Under the pieces are notes generated by a model that saw only the letters and a list, made by a program, of their open reading frames with translations, was not told where the DNA came from and ran no database searches. From Adineta ricciae (taxonomy: Eukaryota > Rotifera > Eurotatoria > Adinetida > Adinetidae), in NCBI GenBank assembly GCA_905250025.1, contig CAJNOJ010000189.1, forward strand, positions 124,001 through 188,000: a stretch of DNA of 64,000 nt. Direction: 5' to 3'. Of this stretch, positions 33,933 to 46,559 are shown piece by piece. Both the position numbers and the translations under genes were made by a program. The stretch's first letter is position 1. Each line of letters opens with the position of its first letter.

Positions 33933-35675
33933 CTAATCTGAATCTTGATTGATTTGTTCGATATATTGTCGACGATCTGAATAATCAAATTTCAACCATT
34001 TCTTTAACACTGAAGTCCAACCCTTTAACAAGAATCGAATATTCGATTGATTTTGATCATAATCAAACTGTCGAAACCAATTTTGTTCAATAAATAAATA
34101 CAACGCATCAACTGAAGATCGATCGAGAAACGGTTTTCGTCCAAAAGCCAAATAAATCTTTGTCAAAACATTAACAATCAGATGAAAATCATCTTTCCGT
34201 TCGCTGTGATCCATACCAAACAATTCTCGTAAACCAATTTCAAACCATGACGATCTCTCCGGTTCGATCAGCTGAATGTCTTTTTCGATAAAAAAAAAAT
34301 GAATGTTTTTTTGACTCGCACACTACTCAATATAAACAGGTGAACTTACCTTCATCATCAATCTTTTTGCTAATTTTCGTTAGCACGAATTCGATTGTTT
34401 TGACTGATTGTTGTTTCCATTGATCGATCGTGAGATTTCGAATTGTATTTGTCACACATGTTTTCGATGGCGCTTCAAGATAATCGTAAAAGAAGATTTC
34501 AATTCCTTTGTTCAATATTAATTTATCGAGAAAAAGATCTTTGTATGGATGAGAATGAATGTACGTTTCCATGGCATCTGATAAAGAATCACCTAATGAG
34601 TAACGATACAAATCATTACTGATAAGACGATAAACTTGTTTCAATGCACGTAAGGAGAGATTTTCATCAGATGAATTCATGATTAATGAAACTAAGACAT
34701 TGTTGGTGAAGAGAGAAAATTCCTAAAAGAGAATTTTGAAAATAATCAATCGAATTCGAAAGATACGAACGTTGGCAGCGACATCTTCAAGTGCTTTTTC
34801 GAGTAAACCTTTGTCTTGTTCATCATCGGGTAAATTCATTTGTGCGATGAATGCTTTACGTACTGAACCAACATCAGGCATTTCATTTAAAATTAAATCT
34901 TCGAAGATTGGATTATTTCGAAGAATTTTCTAAGAAAAAAAAACCAAGACTTTAAAAACGAGAAAGACGTCACGTTAGAAAACGTACTGCTACGTTGAAT
35001 TTTGAATTGAATTTCATTGCTAACTTCTGTAATTTCGAACCAACTTCTTCGTGATCAATATTCATCAAGTGTTGATCTTTGTTTTTGTCAAAATAAGCTC
35101 GAAATATGTGTTGAATCTGATAAAGAATTGAGGGAATTTCATGACAATATTTTCCTTGTCTAAAACCAATGTTCAACAAAATAAAAATTCACAATTCGAA
35201 AATCTCCTTACTTATCGATGATCGATTTCAACATATTGAGATTTTTCTTTACTGTTGATGTTGGTTTTCTCCATTTTTTCATACATTTTTCTTTCTTTTC
35301 AATTATCAATTTCAGTTGATTGTAATCATCAATATTCTGTTTGTGTTCATCAATTGCTTCTCGAATTAATTTCTTCGCTTCATCCACATATCCAAGATGA
35401 TATGCACAAATAGATAATCGATAAAATCCTTTCGCATTTTTATTTCTCTGCAAGTTTAACGATTGTTTGGCATCTTTGTATCCATTATAGAAGTCTTTGT
35501 CTTGGATATGAGCAGCTGATCGATTGGAATATAACAAATACAAAGGAACATCATCATGTGAATTTTTTTCAATAAGTTGAATGGCTTGAGAATAAGATTG
35601 AATGGCTAATGATGATTGTTGATTAGAATAATATTGGTTTCCTTGATTTTTTAAATCAGATGGTGTTAGAGACAT
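33933..35675 (-). CDS. TPR-domain protein (copy B)
   Basis: Allelic partner of 13459-15204 with the same five-exon plan and start codon. Splice sites are kept, for example the GTAAGG donor after exon 1 (near 35212) and the donor after exon 4 near 34350. Differences from A are scattered conservative substitutions, for example SRLSICAYHLGYVDEAKKL-type changes in the TPR region. No frame-breaking change was seen, so both alleles look functional. Confidence 0.7.
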
Positions 35676-35813
35676 ATCGTCGATTTGAAATGACAACGGT
35701 TAATCCTTTTCGTTCTATGGAGAGATTTGAATGGACGAAGGAAAGGAAAAAGAACACGTGATGAGAGAAAAGAATTCTTCGAAATTTATTTGACTTTATG
35801 TTCGAAAAAGTGT

Positions 35814-36831
35814 TTACAATTTCATAATATAAAGTAAAGCAATAAACGGCGGTGTTACATCTATCGATGTGATGTCAGCTGTATGTGTATGTGGCTGATT
35901 GCCACCATCTACCGGTATTGAGTGCTGATGTTGACAACTGCCACATTGATTAAAACTTTTAGTATTGATCCATCGCGGAGGACTTGTATTCAATGGACCT
36001 ATGAAATAAAATCAATTTTTCGATCTTTCAATGAATTATATACTCACTTGCACTGCAAGGATTACTGTTGATATCATAATATATTGTACCAGTATCTTCA
36101 ATACCTGTACTACCACCATGTGAATGACTTGGCATTTGTGCTACAGTCAGTGTAGTATCATGTACGGTAACAGTCGGTGTTTGACTTGATGAACCACCAG
36201 TTTGTGTTGGTGCATATGTGGAACCGGTACCTAGAACAAGAAAAGTTCAAAAACTTCTCTTTCATCGTGATGTGTGTTTACCGGATCCAAGAACGAATCG
36301 ATCTCGTAAATCAGGTGTACCTTGTGTACCATCACAAACAGCCCAACCCAAAGGAACAGTTGCGGTAGATCCACTCCTACATCGACTAAGTTATTCAATG
36401 AAGATTATATGCTTCTATCAATTACCATAACATAATCATCCCAGGTGGTACAAGAGGATACACTTTAAACAACAAATATCATGTTTTACGAAAATTTGAA
36501 AGAAAATATTCACTTGACGTAGATGTTGACGAAGTGGTGGATGTCGTTGATTCTGTTGTTGTTGTTGTTGATGTAGATGTTGAAGTAGTTGTTGTTGAAG
36601 TAGTGACATCCTCTAAAAAGTATTCACATATTAATTTAACTCCGGATCAAAAATGTTTTTTTTTCAATATAATATGCACTTACTGCGTAATAGTTCGTTG
36701 AGATATAAAGTGAGAAAAACACCGAGTACAATACCACTTACTAATGCACCGATGAACACCCAAGTGAGGAACCAAGTACGATTGGCTCGTTCCTCATTTT
36801 GAGACGAAGGCGAGTTTTGAACTTCTTTCAT
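35814..36831 (-). CDS. membrane-anchored tail-collar-domain protein (copy B)
   Basis: Allelic partner of 15343-16386 with the same six-exon layout. The cytoplasmic N-terminus is eight residues shorter: RSISKTAS is missing between SPSS and QNEER. The membrane helix, the Thr/Ser stalk and all collar motifs (TPDLRDRFVLGSG, QMPSHSH, HTHT, VTPPFVALLYIMKL) are intact. The introns vary more than the exons, which points to constraint on the protein. Confidence 0.75.
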
Positions 36832-37241
36832 TATTAATAAAACATGAGATCACCAATGTTGCAAAAAAACAAATAACTGCAGTACTTCGTTTCATTAAGC
36901 ATATTTTGATTTCTGTCGACAATTTCATTGTGAAAAGACTGGATTTCTATGCAAATTTTCTATATAGTTACGAGGCTTCCGTCTGATTCATTTCGTGCGA
37001 TTCGATCCTTTCCTTTGTTTGCTACGTATACCATTATTAAAGTATATTTTTTGATAGATTCTATTTTTGAATTCTCTAAAAAAACACAATTGAGAGTGAA
37101 GGGACTTTTCGTAGGCAGCCGTTTGTTGCTCGATTGGAAAAGGTCAAGTACAGGCTAATTCGATATATGTGCAAATGAAATGATGCGTATCGGTCACGAG
37201 TTGCTGTGCGAGATGAGATATTTAGATGATTCGAAGTAGAA

Positions 37242-38939
37242 ATGTCGAAGTTTGAACAATTTCCTGCTGAAGTGTTTTATCTTATTCTTGATTATTTGAA
37301 AACATGGGAGATTTTTTACTATTTTTACAATAAATCGCAACGGATGAGTATGCTTTTACTCAATTATTCACGATATCGAATAGATTTTCGTTCAATTTCA
37401 CGAGACAATTTTGATTTCTTTCTGGAGAAAATTCGTCTAACGAACATCATTTCCTTAATTCTTTCTAACGATAATCAAACTCCAGGTCAAATTCCATTAT
37501 TTCTTTCTTTAATAAACCCTTCTGATCTCTTTCGACTTCATTATTTATCTGTTCTTCATATTGAAGAACATCATCTACTAGAATTTCTTCGTCATCTCTC
37601 TCGAAAAAATCTCAAAGCTCTAACCATTCATTGTCAACCTTCGTTTCGTTTTCGTAATCACGGCGTTGAACTTCTTTGTCTTCTCTCGTCACTTATCTTC
37701 CAATCAAAACTTCGTTATCTTCATTTCAACTTCTGGATCTTCGAAATGAAAAGTCTCACTTGGTCAATTCAATCGACTCTTCACTCTCTTCGCACCGATC
37801 TTTCATCATTTTCCGAATATTGTCTTATCCTCAATTATTTCGTCAATCTAAAAACTTTAATCTTAAACAAATGTTCGATATTCGATATTGAAAATATTTA
37901 TTTATCTTACAAGTTCATGCCTCCGTGTCATTTACAATTGAAATCTTTATCAATAGACAAGATTTGCTATGTTAAAATGGAGACTTTATCATTGTTTTTA
38001 TCAGTTACACCGTCGATTAAGTATTTGAAAATCATCGGTTGCGGTTCGTTGAGAAATCAGGCATTTAACGGAAATCAATGGAAGGATTTTATCGAAGGAA
38101 AATTACGTTCTCTCGATAAGTTTCAGTTTTATTTTCAAACGCAACGAAATCCTCAAGTTGACGTTGAAAATGTTTCATCGATAATAAATTCTTTTTCTGA
38201 TTCATTTTGGATTAACAGCAAACAATGGTTTGTCGCATGTGATTTCATTCGAAATCTTCGTCAAATTCGACTTTATTCAATTCCGATTTGTCGAACGGAT
38301 TTCTATTTAATTCCTCAATGGAATTTATTCTCACGGTCAACGTTAACTTCAACTACAACGATGGAACAAATACAGAAACTTCAAGTTAATCTTTCGTCTG
38401 GTATGACAGACGAAAACTTAATCCATAAAATATCCTTTCCAATCCGAGATTTATTTGACTTATCTTCTCCTTCGATATTTCCGCAAGTTGATGAGCTTCA
38501 TTTTGAATTTGATGATCAATGGCCAATGAATTTGCACGAGTTAATCGCAATTGATCTCTCGAGAATTGTGAAAGTTTCTTTGAATATTTATTTTGATCAA
38601 GATTCTCGCCATCAAGTTGTAATCGATGCGTTAAACGATGTATTTCAACGTATGCCAAACATTCATACTGTTTACAATATGAATCGCACAGTAAATGCGA
38701 AAATTCTTTGTTCAATTGTTCCTTCGCATATCCAACATTTACAAACAAAAGTCAAGGAAATTCATCAAATGAAAATCATTTTACAGCATTTTCAGTGTTT
38801 ATCGAGCGTAGAATTCGATTTTCTCGCTTGTTCGCCACATTTTCCAAAAACTATTATCAAATGGCTAAAAAAGAAACAGATTTTATTCGAGTTTTACTGT
38901 ACACAATATTCTTTACAATTATGGCTTGACAACAACTAA
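37242..38939 (+). CDS. F-box protein (copy B)
   Basis: 565 residues, start ATG 37242. Allelic partner of 16796-18493 with scattered substitutions only, for example K/Q at 30 and R/E in GSLRNQAFNG. The F-box is unchanged apart from one residue. The upstream ATG seen in A is out of frame here because of a 2-bp deletion. Confidence 0.75.
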   Translation: MSKFEQFPAEVFYLILDYLKTWEIFYYFYNKSQRMSMLLLNYSRYRIDFRSISRDNFDFFLEKIRLTNIISLILSNDNQTPGQIPLFLSLINPSDLFRLHYLSVLHIEEHHLLEFLRHLSRKNLKALTIHCQPSFRFRNHGVELLCLLSSLIFQSKLRYLHFNFWIFEMKSLTWSIQSTLHSLRTDLSSFSEYCLILNYFVNLKTLILNKCSIFDIENIYLSYKFMPPCHLQLKSLSIDKICYVKMETLSLFLSVTPSIKYLKIIGCGSLRNQAFNGNQWKDFIEGKLRSLDKFQFYFQTQRNPQVDVENVSSIINSFSDSFWINSKQWFVACDFIRNLRQIRLYSIPICRTDFYLIPQWNLFSRSTLTSTTTMEQIQKLQVNLSSGMTDENLIHKISFPIRDLFDLSSPSIFPQVDELHFEFDDQWPMNLHELIAIDLSRIVKVSLNIYFDQDSRHQVVIDALNDVFQRMPNIHTVYNMNRTVNAKILCSIVPSHIQHLQTKVKEIHQMKIILQHFQCLSSVEFDFLACSPHFPKTIIKWLKKKQILFEFYCTQYSLQLWLDNN

Positions 38940-39308
38940 AGTGAACTATGTTTGAATGGTTGGAAACTCTCTGTGTAGTTTTGTTTGTTCTTGAAAAGTT
39001 TTTTCGAAAATCAATAAATGAAGGTGACGATGGAGAAACAATACCGATAGCATAACAGTGATAATACTGCCTTTTGACATCGGTCGAAATTATGTAAGCT
39101 TTGGAATATTTCAAAGCCGATGCATAGAATGCGATCAGAATCTGTGACTGTCGATATTACTTTTTTTCTGCATTGAAATTCCAATGTAGAACATTGACAT
39201 TTTAATAAGAGTGTCTGTTTATTCAAGAATAAAATAATAGATAAGTAAAAATAGACCAAAAAGCAGTAAACTTGATGAATTTTGAAAAGAATATTGCCGT
39301 GCGATATG
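38940..39308. other. convergent intergenic spacer (copy B)
   Basis: Counterpart of 18494-18865, nearly collinear. No gene. Confidence 0.5.
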
Positions 39309-40559
39309 CTAATTGTGTATTTGTGTCCTTTCAAGTAAAACTTCCAACTCTTCTTTTGCATTAGTATGTGCCTGTGTGATGTGCTGCATTGTTTCCTTTG
39401 CTTCTGTTTGCAGTTCTTCACATTTATCAATGACGAGTTGGCACCGACGTGACCCAAACTTGCAAGTTCCATAGCTTGTAAGAAAGAGAAACGACAAAGC
39501 TGCAGATTGATTAACTAATGTAGCCTTTGCAATCGCAAGCGCTGTTCCTGCCTCTTTTACAGCTTGAGCTCCTGAGTATAATGCGCCTACTCCTAAACAA
39601 ATGCTGGCGCCCAGAGCAACATGACCAGCCAAATCGACTCTATCCTTTCTTTTCAAAGCTTTGTTGTGATGATATATCACTTGACGTATGGTTGATTGTA
39701 ATTTATCTTGTGCTGTGATGTTGGCTAGTTCAAGACGAGTAAAAGCGGCTCTGATTCTAGCTGCGCTTATGTTTGAACTTTGAATAGCTGCAATCAAGTT
39801 GCTGATGGCTTCATCAAAATTCCTCTTCACTGGCTCGAAGGTGACTTTTCCCAATTCTTTGAGCTGTTGACTCGCACCATAGGCAATATAAAGACCATAA
39901 GCAGCTATAGTTAGAGAAACAGCCACATTAGCGGTCAGAAAGGCCGGCGAATTGATAATGGTCTCGATTTGGCTGCGCAGGTTGATCACTTTCCGAAGAC
40001 ATTCAGAGCAACTGTCAGGAGCATATTTACGGATGAATTCGATAATTTGGCTCCATTTAACAGTAATTCCTGCAATTGCAATTCCACCAGCGGCCACTTT
40101 GAATTTATTAGCAACTAGAGCATTCCAAATTCGATCTTCGAGGCTCTCGTGTTTATGGCGTTGAGCAGCCAAATCGCTTTGATCTTGAGACCAACGCTGG
40201 AACTGCTGTATACCTTCCGCAATCCATTGATCCAATTTAGTCACAAGTGGTTCGAGAAGCTTAGTGTTTAAAACTACATTAGCAGCAACTCCTACTCCTA
40301 ATGCGACAGCTGCATTCATAGGGCGTTGATCAGAATCAGGATTAGCAGTGTTCATTAAGGTATAGGTAACGACTGAAACTGCTTCAGTGCCGATAATACC
40401 AGTTGCAGAACGAGTGGCGGGACGAACCAATGAAGTGGGCTGTTGTTCGAGGGACGAGGCAGAAGTACAAGGTGGAGCGGATAAGTCGTCATCACTATGA
40501 GTGCCGACATTTCTGAGAACGTGGTTCACCTTGGACAATGGTAACAGATGATGTAACTG
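39309..40559 (-). CDS. hydrophobic hypothetical protein (copy B), start uncertain
   Basis: Allelic partner of 18866-20140. The body from about SVVTYTLMNTANPDSDQRPM onward is almost identical, but the N-terminal 60 residues diverge and are shorter (the NESMSSNG segment is missing). The base triplet matching the ATG of copy A is TTA, directly after an acceptor-like TTTCTTTTCAG. Either translation begins in an upstream exon in both copies, or B has lost its start and would begin at a downstream Met. The open frame begins at about 40559. Confidence 0.55.
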   Translation of the reverse strand, partial: QLHHLLPLSKVNHVLRNVGTHSDDDLSAPPCTSASSLEQQPTSLVRPATRSATGIIGTEAVSVVTYTLMNTANPDSDQRPMNAAVALGVGVAANVVLNTKLLEPLVTKLDQWIAEGIQQFQRWSQDQSDLAAQRHKHESLEDRIWNALVANKFKVAAGGIAIAGITVKWSQIIEFIRKYAPDSCSECLRKVINLRSQIETIINSPAFLTANVAVSLTIAAYGLYIAYGASQQLKELGKVTFEPVKRNFDEAISNLIAAIQSSNISAARIRAAFTRLELANITAQDKLQSTIRQVIYHHNKALKRKDRVDLAGHVALGASICLGVGALYSGAQAVKEAGTALAIAKATLVNQSAALSFLFLTSYGTCKFGSRRCQLVIDKCEELQTEAKETMQHITQAHTNAKEELEVLLERTQIHN

Positions 40560-41220
40560 AAAAGAAATTATGCTATCAATTTATATTGTCACAGTGGTAA
40601 AAATTTCCTCCGTTGTTTGTTTTCTTATAGTCAATACCTTGTGCCTCCATAGACTACATAGAAGAGATAGCGAGAAAGAAAAGATGCTTGAAGAAGTGTG
40701 TGAAAAGAAAGAAATCAAATGGAAATAAAATAGTTATGTGTTACCTATGAGTAACATTAAATACATAACGTCATCAATGGAAGAAAAGAATCTAAATAAT
40801 GTTTATGCAAAATATATTTCGATCTCTCCTGTACTACTTCACCAAATAGATCAAAGCTTTTTTTCAAAATAAGTAATGACGAAAAGCTTTCATCAAAATC
40901 AAAATCATCAATAGATTGAAAACACTCGACAATATCATTGACACGTCAGTAAGAAGTGATCTCTCTCGAGATCTTAACAGATCGAAATTAAAGTGTTTTT
41001 ATGTAAATTAATTCACTACAAAATATACTTGTAGAAGATTTTCCAGTTTTAATTCATAGAATTTTTAGAAAAACAGAAGAGTATATTCATTTGCACTCAA
41101 GATATAATAACAGTTTTTTCTTTTTACAATGCAATGCACTGTCACGATGATGAAAATGTGAAGATAAGTGTCACTTTGTTATCGAATCAGGTACTTCTCC
41201 GTCGTCATTTTCTCTTTGAA
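40560..41220. other. intergenic between divergent genes (copy B)
   Basis: Lacks the foldback MITE of copy A. It otherwise matches 20141-21248 in patches. No gene. Confidence 0.45.
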
Positions 41221-42354
41221 ATGTTTATCATGAAGGCGATTTTCATTCAAGTTTGTATAATCCAATTGTACTTCTTAGTTGTGACATCGATTCAATTAAG
41301 TCCGTGTGCCAAATGGAATTCAACAGGAAGGACAACGGCTGGCACAGGCACTGCTGGTTCGACTTCAACTCAACTCGATTGGCCTCATGGAATTTTTATT
41401 CATCAGCAAACCAATTCTTTATATGTTGCCGACTCGGAAAATAATCGTGTACAAGTATTCCAATTGAATGACCAATCAATGCTTGCGACAACTGTAGCAT
41501 TCAATGTATCGGATCCAACGAGTGTCTATGTCGATGACGATGAGAAAGATGGACCTATTCTATATGTTGCCATGGAAGGAAGTAATCGGGTAGAAAAATG
41601 GACGAAAGGAGCCACCGTTGGTATACAAGTGGGAAGAGAATGCCGTGATTGTTCAGGTGTTTGGTTAGATAAACAAAAGAATATTTATGTTGCGGAAGCA
41701 GTACGATTTCGTGTAGTTAAATGGTTATCAACTACACAAGCAGAAATAATTGTTGCCGGAAAAACCGACCAGTTTGGAAATAAAGACGAACTTTTAAATG
41801 TTTTAGGAAGTATTTATGTTCATTCGACTGATGGAACAGTTTATGTTGCAGATAGACTCAACAATCGAGTACAAAAATGGACTCAAGGTGCATCATATGG
41901 TACTACAGTAGCTGGCAATGGAATTGCCAATGATACTGCTCAATCTCTTGATAATCCAGTCGGTATTTTTGTTGATGAGAGAACAGGAGTTGTCTTTGTA
42001 GTCGATACATTTAATGAAAGAATTCAACGGTGGCTTCCTGACGCTCTTCAAGGTGAAACTATCGTTGGTGATTCTGGTAAATTTGATTATATATTCTTGA
42101 TTTTAACTGTATTTTCATATAGATTCTACTAGTCCATTCAATCAATTGAAAGGTCCGACTAGTATGGCATTTGACAGCGATGGTAATCTCTACGTTAGTG
42201 ATTCACTTAATCATCGAATTCAAAAATATGCTTTATTGGATAATTCACCATGTTCATCATCATCAGCAGGTAATTGATTATATGTGTAGCTATTTCAATT
42301 TCAATTATTTCTTTTATCTTTTTGTATACAGCAATCTTTTCAGTATTAAAGTAA
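41221..42354 (+). CDS. secreted NHL-repeat protein (copy B)
   Basis: Exons 41221-42076, 42123-42269 and 42332-42354, 341 residues. Same signal peptide and NHL blades as copy A, with few substitutions (R/D in ECRDCSGVW, V/F in NPVGIFVD). An upstream in-frame ATG at 41134 exists only in B and would bury the signal peptide, so 41221 is chosen. The terminal mini-exon is one codon shorter than in A. Confidence 0.8.
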
Positions 42355-42702
42355 GTTAAACGAATGATTATATGGTTTCTATGAAAATTCTGACATTGTT
42401 TTAGATCAAAAATTATCTTTTTATTACCATTGTGGTTCTATTCTCGATATGAATAATCCGAAATACTTTTCTTCTATTTGATGCACTTTTATTGAAATAA
42501 ACAGCCCCGAAAAGATCACCGAAGAAAAGGCGAGTATTCAGTAAAATTCGGTTACGTTTGAGTGATTCCGTTTATTATGACACATTCTCGACTCTTGACA
42601 AAAGAAACAATATTCTAATAACGTATCTTTGTTCGCTCGTTACATTCTACACATCTAAAGGTAAGCAAAAAAAGAAAATTTAACGTTTTGTTACATACTC
42701 AC
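42355..42702. other. Rap-GAP promoter region (copy B)
   Basis: Counterpart of 22386-22727 with a 7-bp insertion near 42528. No gene. Confidence 0.4.
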
Positions 42703-44692
42703 ATGGGTGAATCAAATGTTGATCAAACAACTAAACAATCCGATGAAGAACGTCTTCCAGCATTTATTCTTGAAAAATGTCTCACTGATAATATCCAAGA
42801 AGAACAAATCGAATATAAATTAAACGCACCTTTGTGCATTTCAAAAATTTATAAAAATGAATTTTTTCCTTATGTATGTTTATGATTTGTTTTTGTTGTA
42901 TATTCATTGATTATTTGTTAATCTAGTTTCATTTGAATTACTCAGGCACATTTGAAAATCAAGAGTTATTTTTCGCTTCGATTCGAGTGATTGCGAAAGA
43001 AAGTAATGAAGAAGAAGAAGAAGAAGAAGAAAGAATTGTTCAAGCATTGATTCGGTAAGTTACACTGAACATGGAAGATAAAAATAACATTTTTTTAAGA
43101 ACGAAAACTAATAATTACCATGTATCAAATAAAATGAACATAACAAATGAAGAAAATCTTCTACGAATGTTATTCAACAAAGTTCAATTACAACCAATTC
43201 AGCATTATGAAATCATTCGTCATATTAACGTAAGAAAACTTCCAACAAAACTCATGACAATCAGTGAAAATTACACGATATAGAAAAGTTTTCTCGACAA
43301 AGTTAAAAACTAACGGAAATTGTCACGAGGGAGAATTTTCAACACATCTAAAGATTCAACAAAGACGAATCTAATCAGAAAATAGAAGTTCATAATCCAA
43401 ACACTCATAGAATTTATAGGAATTGACTGAGATCTTGTGAGAAATCAATTCAAATTTATGTTTTTGAAATTCGATTATAAAGGCTAATGGAAAACTTCTT
43501 GAATTTGATCAATCCAATGATGAACAATATTCGAGTAAAATCGCTCTGATATTTCAACGTTTAAATCAAACAAGTGAAGATGAAATTTTCAATAATAATG
43601 ATTTATCCATGGAAATGGAGGATTTTCTCAATTTCATCAGCGATCGGATCGAACTGAAAAATTTTCCGAAATATCGCGGTGACCTCGATGTCAAAACCAA
43701 TGAACATGGAATTTATTCCTATTTTACAACTTTTCAAAATCATCAAATTATGTTTAATGTTGCTCAGATGATTCCGTTAGATAAAAACAATCAAGATTTT
43801 ATTCAAAGAAAAGGTTTAATTGGAAATGCATTAATCTGTGTTGTTTTTCAAGAAGGAGGTGCAACATTTCAACCGGATTTTATTCTTAGCAAAGTCACAC
43901 AAGTTTATATCACTGTTCAACCAATCAAAATTGATTCTCAACTTTATTATAAAGTTCTTATTTCATTTGCATTGTGCGACATGAATCTTTTCTTTTGTTT
44001 TTAGATCGAAATTTGGCGTCGTAGTGACATTGAACCAATCAGGGTACCGTCTGTTGGAATTATTCCAGTAAATGAGTCCTTTCGAAGTTATTTCTTAACA
44101 TTATTATTAAATACAATGAATATTATTTTGAAAAAAGATTATTTCTCTAAAAGAATCATTGAACCACGACAACAATTGAGATCAGATTCAATGGATAAAC
44201 TCTCTCAATTATTTTCTTCATATTCTAAACCAATACCTGTCAATCCAACACAATCAGTAGCTCAACATCAACATAGTGGACTGATTCCGAAAATCTTAGA
44301 AGCATTTTCAACACCTCGTCATGACACAACGAAGAAACAAACAGGAAAATCAAACTCATGGATGACAAATTATGGAAAAGTGAGACGATATTTATCAACG
44401 GTAAGATGAAATTTTCATCGAGTCTTTCTGATTGTTTTTCTCTTAGAGTCCAAATAGTTCAGCAACAACAGATCTTGTTGAGAATCGTACACAACTACTA
44501 AATCCCAATTTTGAAAGATCGATTTCATCGGAATCAATTTCAAGTTTAGTTACGAGTTTACCACATCATATGGGATCAAATACGGAAAAGTAATCTTTTC
44601 ATCAAATACTTTCTTTTTTCTCAAAAAGTTTGTTTAGATCATCTGGAAGTCATCCAAATTTGAATATTGAAGGACAATCAGTTAAAGTTTAA
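42703..44692 (+). CDS. Rap/Ran-GAP-domain protein (copy B)
   Basis: Allelic partner of 22728-24707 with the same seven exons. The acidic run in exon 2 has eight Glu codons against five in A (GAA repeat length change). The GLIGNALICVVF catalytic segment is unchanged. All GT-AG pairs are present, including the unusual GTTCTT donor at about 43954. Confidence 0.8.
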
Positions 44693-45505
44693 AATTTAAC
44701 TTTTCAATTTTTAATCGCGCTATTTTACTAAAATATCTTGTAGAACTAACTTATTTGGATTAATTATAAACATTGCAATTGAGCACATCAAGGAGTCGAT
44801 GATTACCGAGACAAAAGGCACTTGAATTTTTTTGGGGAATTATTTTCTCTAATTAATTGTTTCTTTCAATTCCATGTAGACTGTTCTCAACAAAGTATGA
44901 AAAAAGGTACATTTATATGATATTTAAGGTGTCAATCATAACTATCGAAACAAACCAACATAAAATATGAAATTCTGCGGTATTCGTAGGAGAACTGAGC
45001 CATGGTTGTTTGTTTGAGAAGATGGAAAGTTGTAGGGCGAAAACATTTTATAAATGAATTTTCAAACAGCCTATCATTTTACCATTTCTCTCAATGCAGA
45101 TGGAAACATAATGTTTATTCAGCACAAAAAAATAAAATCGAAGTGCTCTTTTTTTGGTATTCAAAATTTTCGACAGATGTACGATGAAATAGTTTCAAAG
45201 TACTTAAAAGAAAAAAGAGAAAAAACAGCTATCGTAGCGAGATGTTTTGTCACACAAAGTATCGGACGAACAAACTTAAACCAAAGTTTAACGTTTGTTG
45301 TTTTCAATCACGTGCACAACTGATGATTGAAATAAAGAGAATCTATAGTTCTCATCCATTTCTACGTGTTTATATTAATACTCGCAATACACGGGTTGTG
45401 CAAACATTCGAAGGAACAGTAAAATATGCGTGACATGAAATTTTAACTCTTATTTTGCTTGATTCTTAGATAAGTTAATATAATTTGTTTTCTTGAACAT
45501 CGATT
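44693..45505. other. intergenic, Rap-GAP to ZIP (copy B)
   Basis: Counterpart of 24708-25552. About 45 bp shorter near 45450. No gene supported. Confidence 0.45.
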
Positions 45506-46559
45506 ATGTGGAAACTATTCGGATTGACTGGAAAAACTCAATCAAGATCAGCTGGTGGTGATGATTCGTGTGACCCTTCGGCAGAGGATTCTGATACATA
45601 TAATCTCACGTTGAGAATTATCTCTGTATTTGTCCTACTTGTCCTATCACTGCTCGGTGCTTCTCTTGCGATTATCTCGTCCAGAGTGAAACGTCTGCAC
45701 ATTAATCCTGTGATAATCAACACAGGCAAATTTTTCGGGACAGGGTACAAGCGTTAGGTATACTAAGCTATATGTTGTGAGTTACTTTTGTAGAGTCATT
45801 TTGGCAACAGGATTCATACACATGCTACCATCAGCCACAGAAGCACTCACCGATTCCTGTCTATCAGAAGATTGGAGAGCTTACGAAGCATATGCAGGTC
45901 TTTTTGCCATGTTGGCTATACTTGCCATGCAACTTATCGAATTTATTGCTCATCACCAATTACATCGAGGATCGAACAAAGCCGATCCACAACCAGCTGA
46001 AGCGCCTGTCGAACACTGTGAAGAAGAAGCGGGTCATAACCATGGTTTATCGCTTCTGCAAGAAAGTCATAATCATAAGGTGAGCACCTACCTGCTTGAA
46101 TTCGGTGTCGCTCTTCATTCGGTTCTCATCGGTGTGGCATTAGGCACTGAAAATGGTTCAACTTTTGTTGCTCTCTTCATTGCACTCTGTTTTCATCAGT
46201 TCTTCGAAGCGATCGCGCTCGGAGCACAGATTTCACGGTTGAACATTAAGTCCATCGTGCCAGCCATCTTTATGATTATCTTTTTCACTTTAACCACACC
46301 GGTAGGTATTGCTATTGGTATTGGAATCCATTCCGGCACATACAATCCAAAATCAGTAGCCGCATTGATGGTGAATGGAGTGTTGGATTCAGTATCAGGT
46401 GGTATTTTGATTTATGTGGCACTGGTCAATTTAATGGCTGCAGAGATGGGTGTTGGAGCACATGCATTTTTTGCTTTGAAAAAACGATTCAAAGTTTTAT
46501 ATTTTGCTGCATTGTATCTTGGTGCGGCTCTCATGGCCGTTATTGGACGTTGGGCATAA
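45506..46559 (+). CDS. ZIP-family zinc/iron transporter (copy B)
   Basis: Exons 45506-45744 and 45794-46559, 334 residues, allelic to 25553-26609. One Asp is missing from the acidic run near residue 20. The cytosolic loop is slightly richer in His (GHNHG, ESHNHK). The HSVLIGVALG and FHQFFEAIALGA metal-site helices are identical. It has the lowest protein divergence of the gene pairs in the block, consistent with strong constraint. Confidence 0.9.

Noticed and set aside
41134..41220. N-terminal extension of the NHL gene in copy B
   Set aside because: Not open in the same way in copy A, and it would bury the signal peptide.
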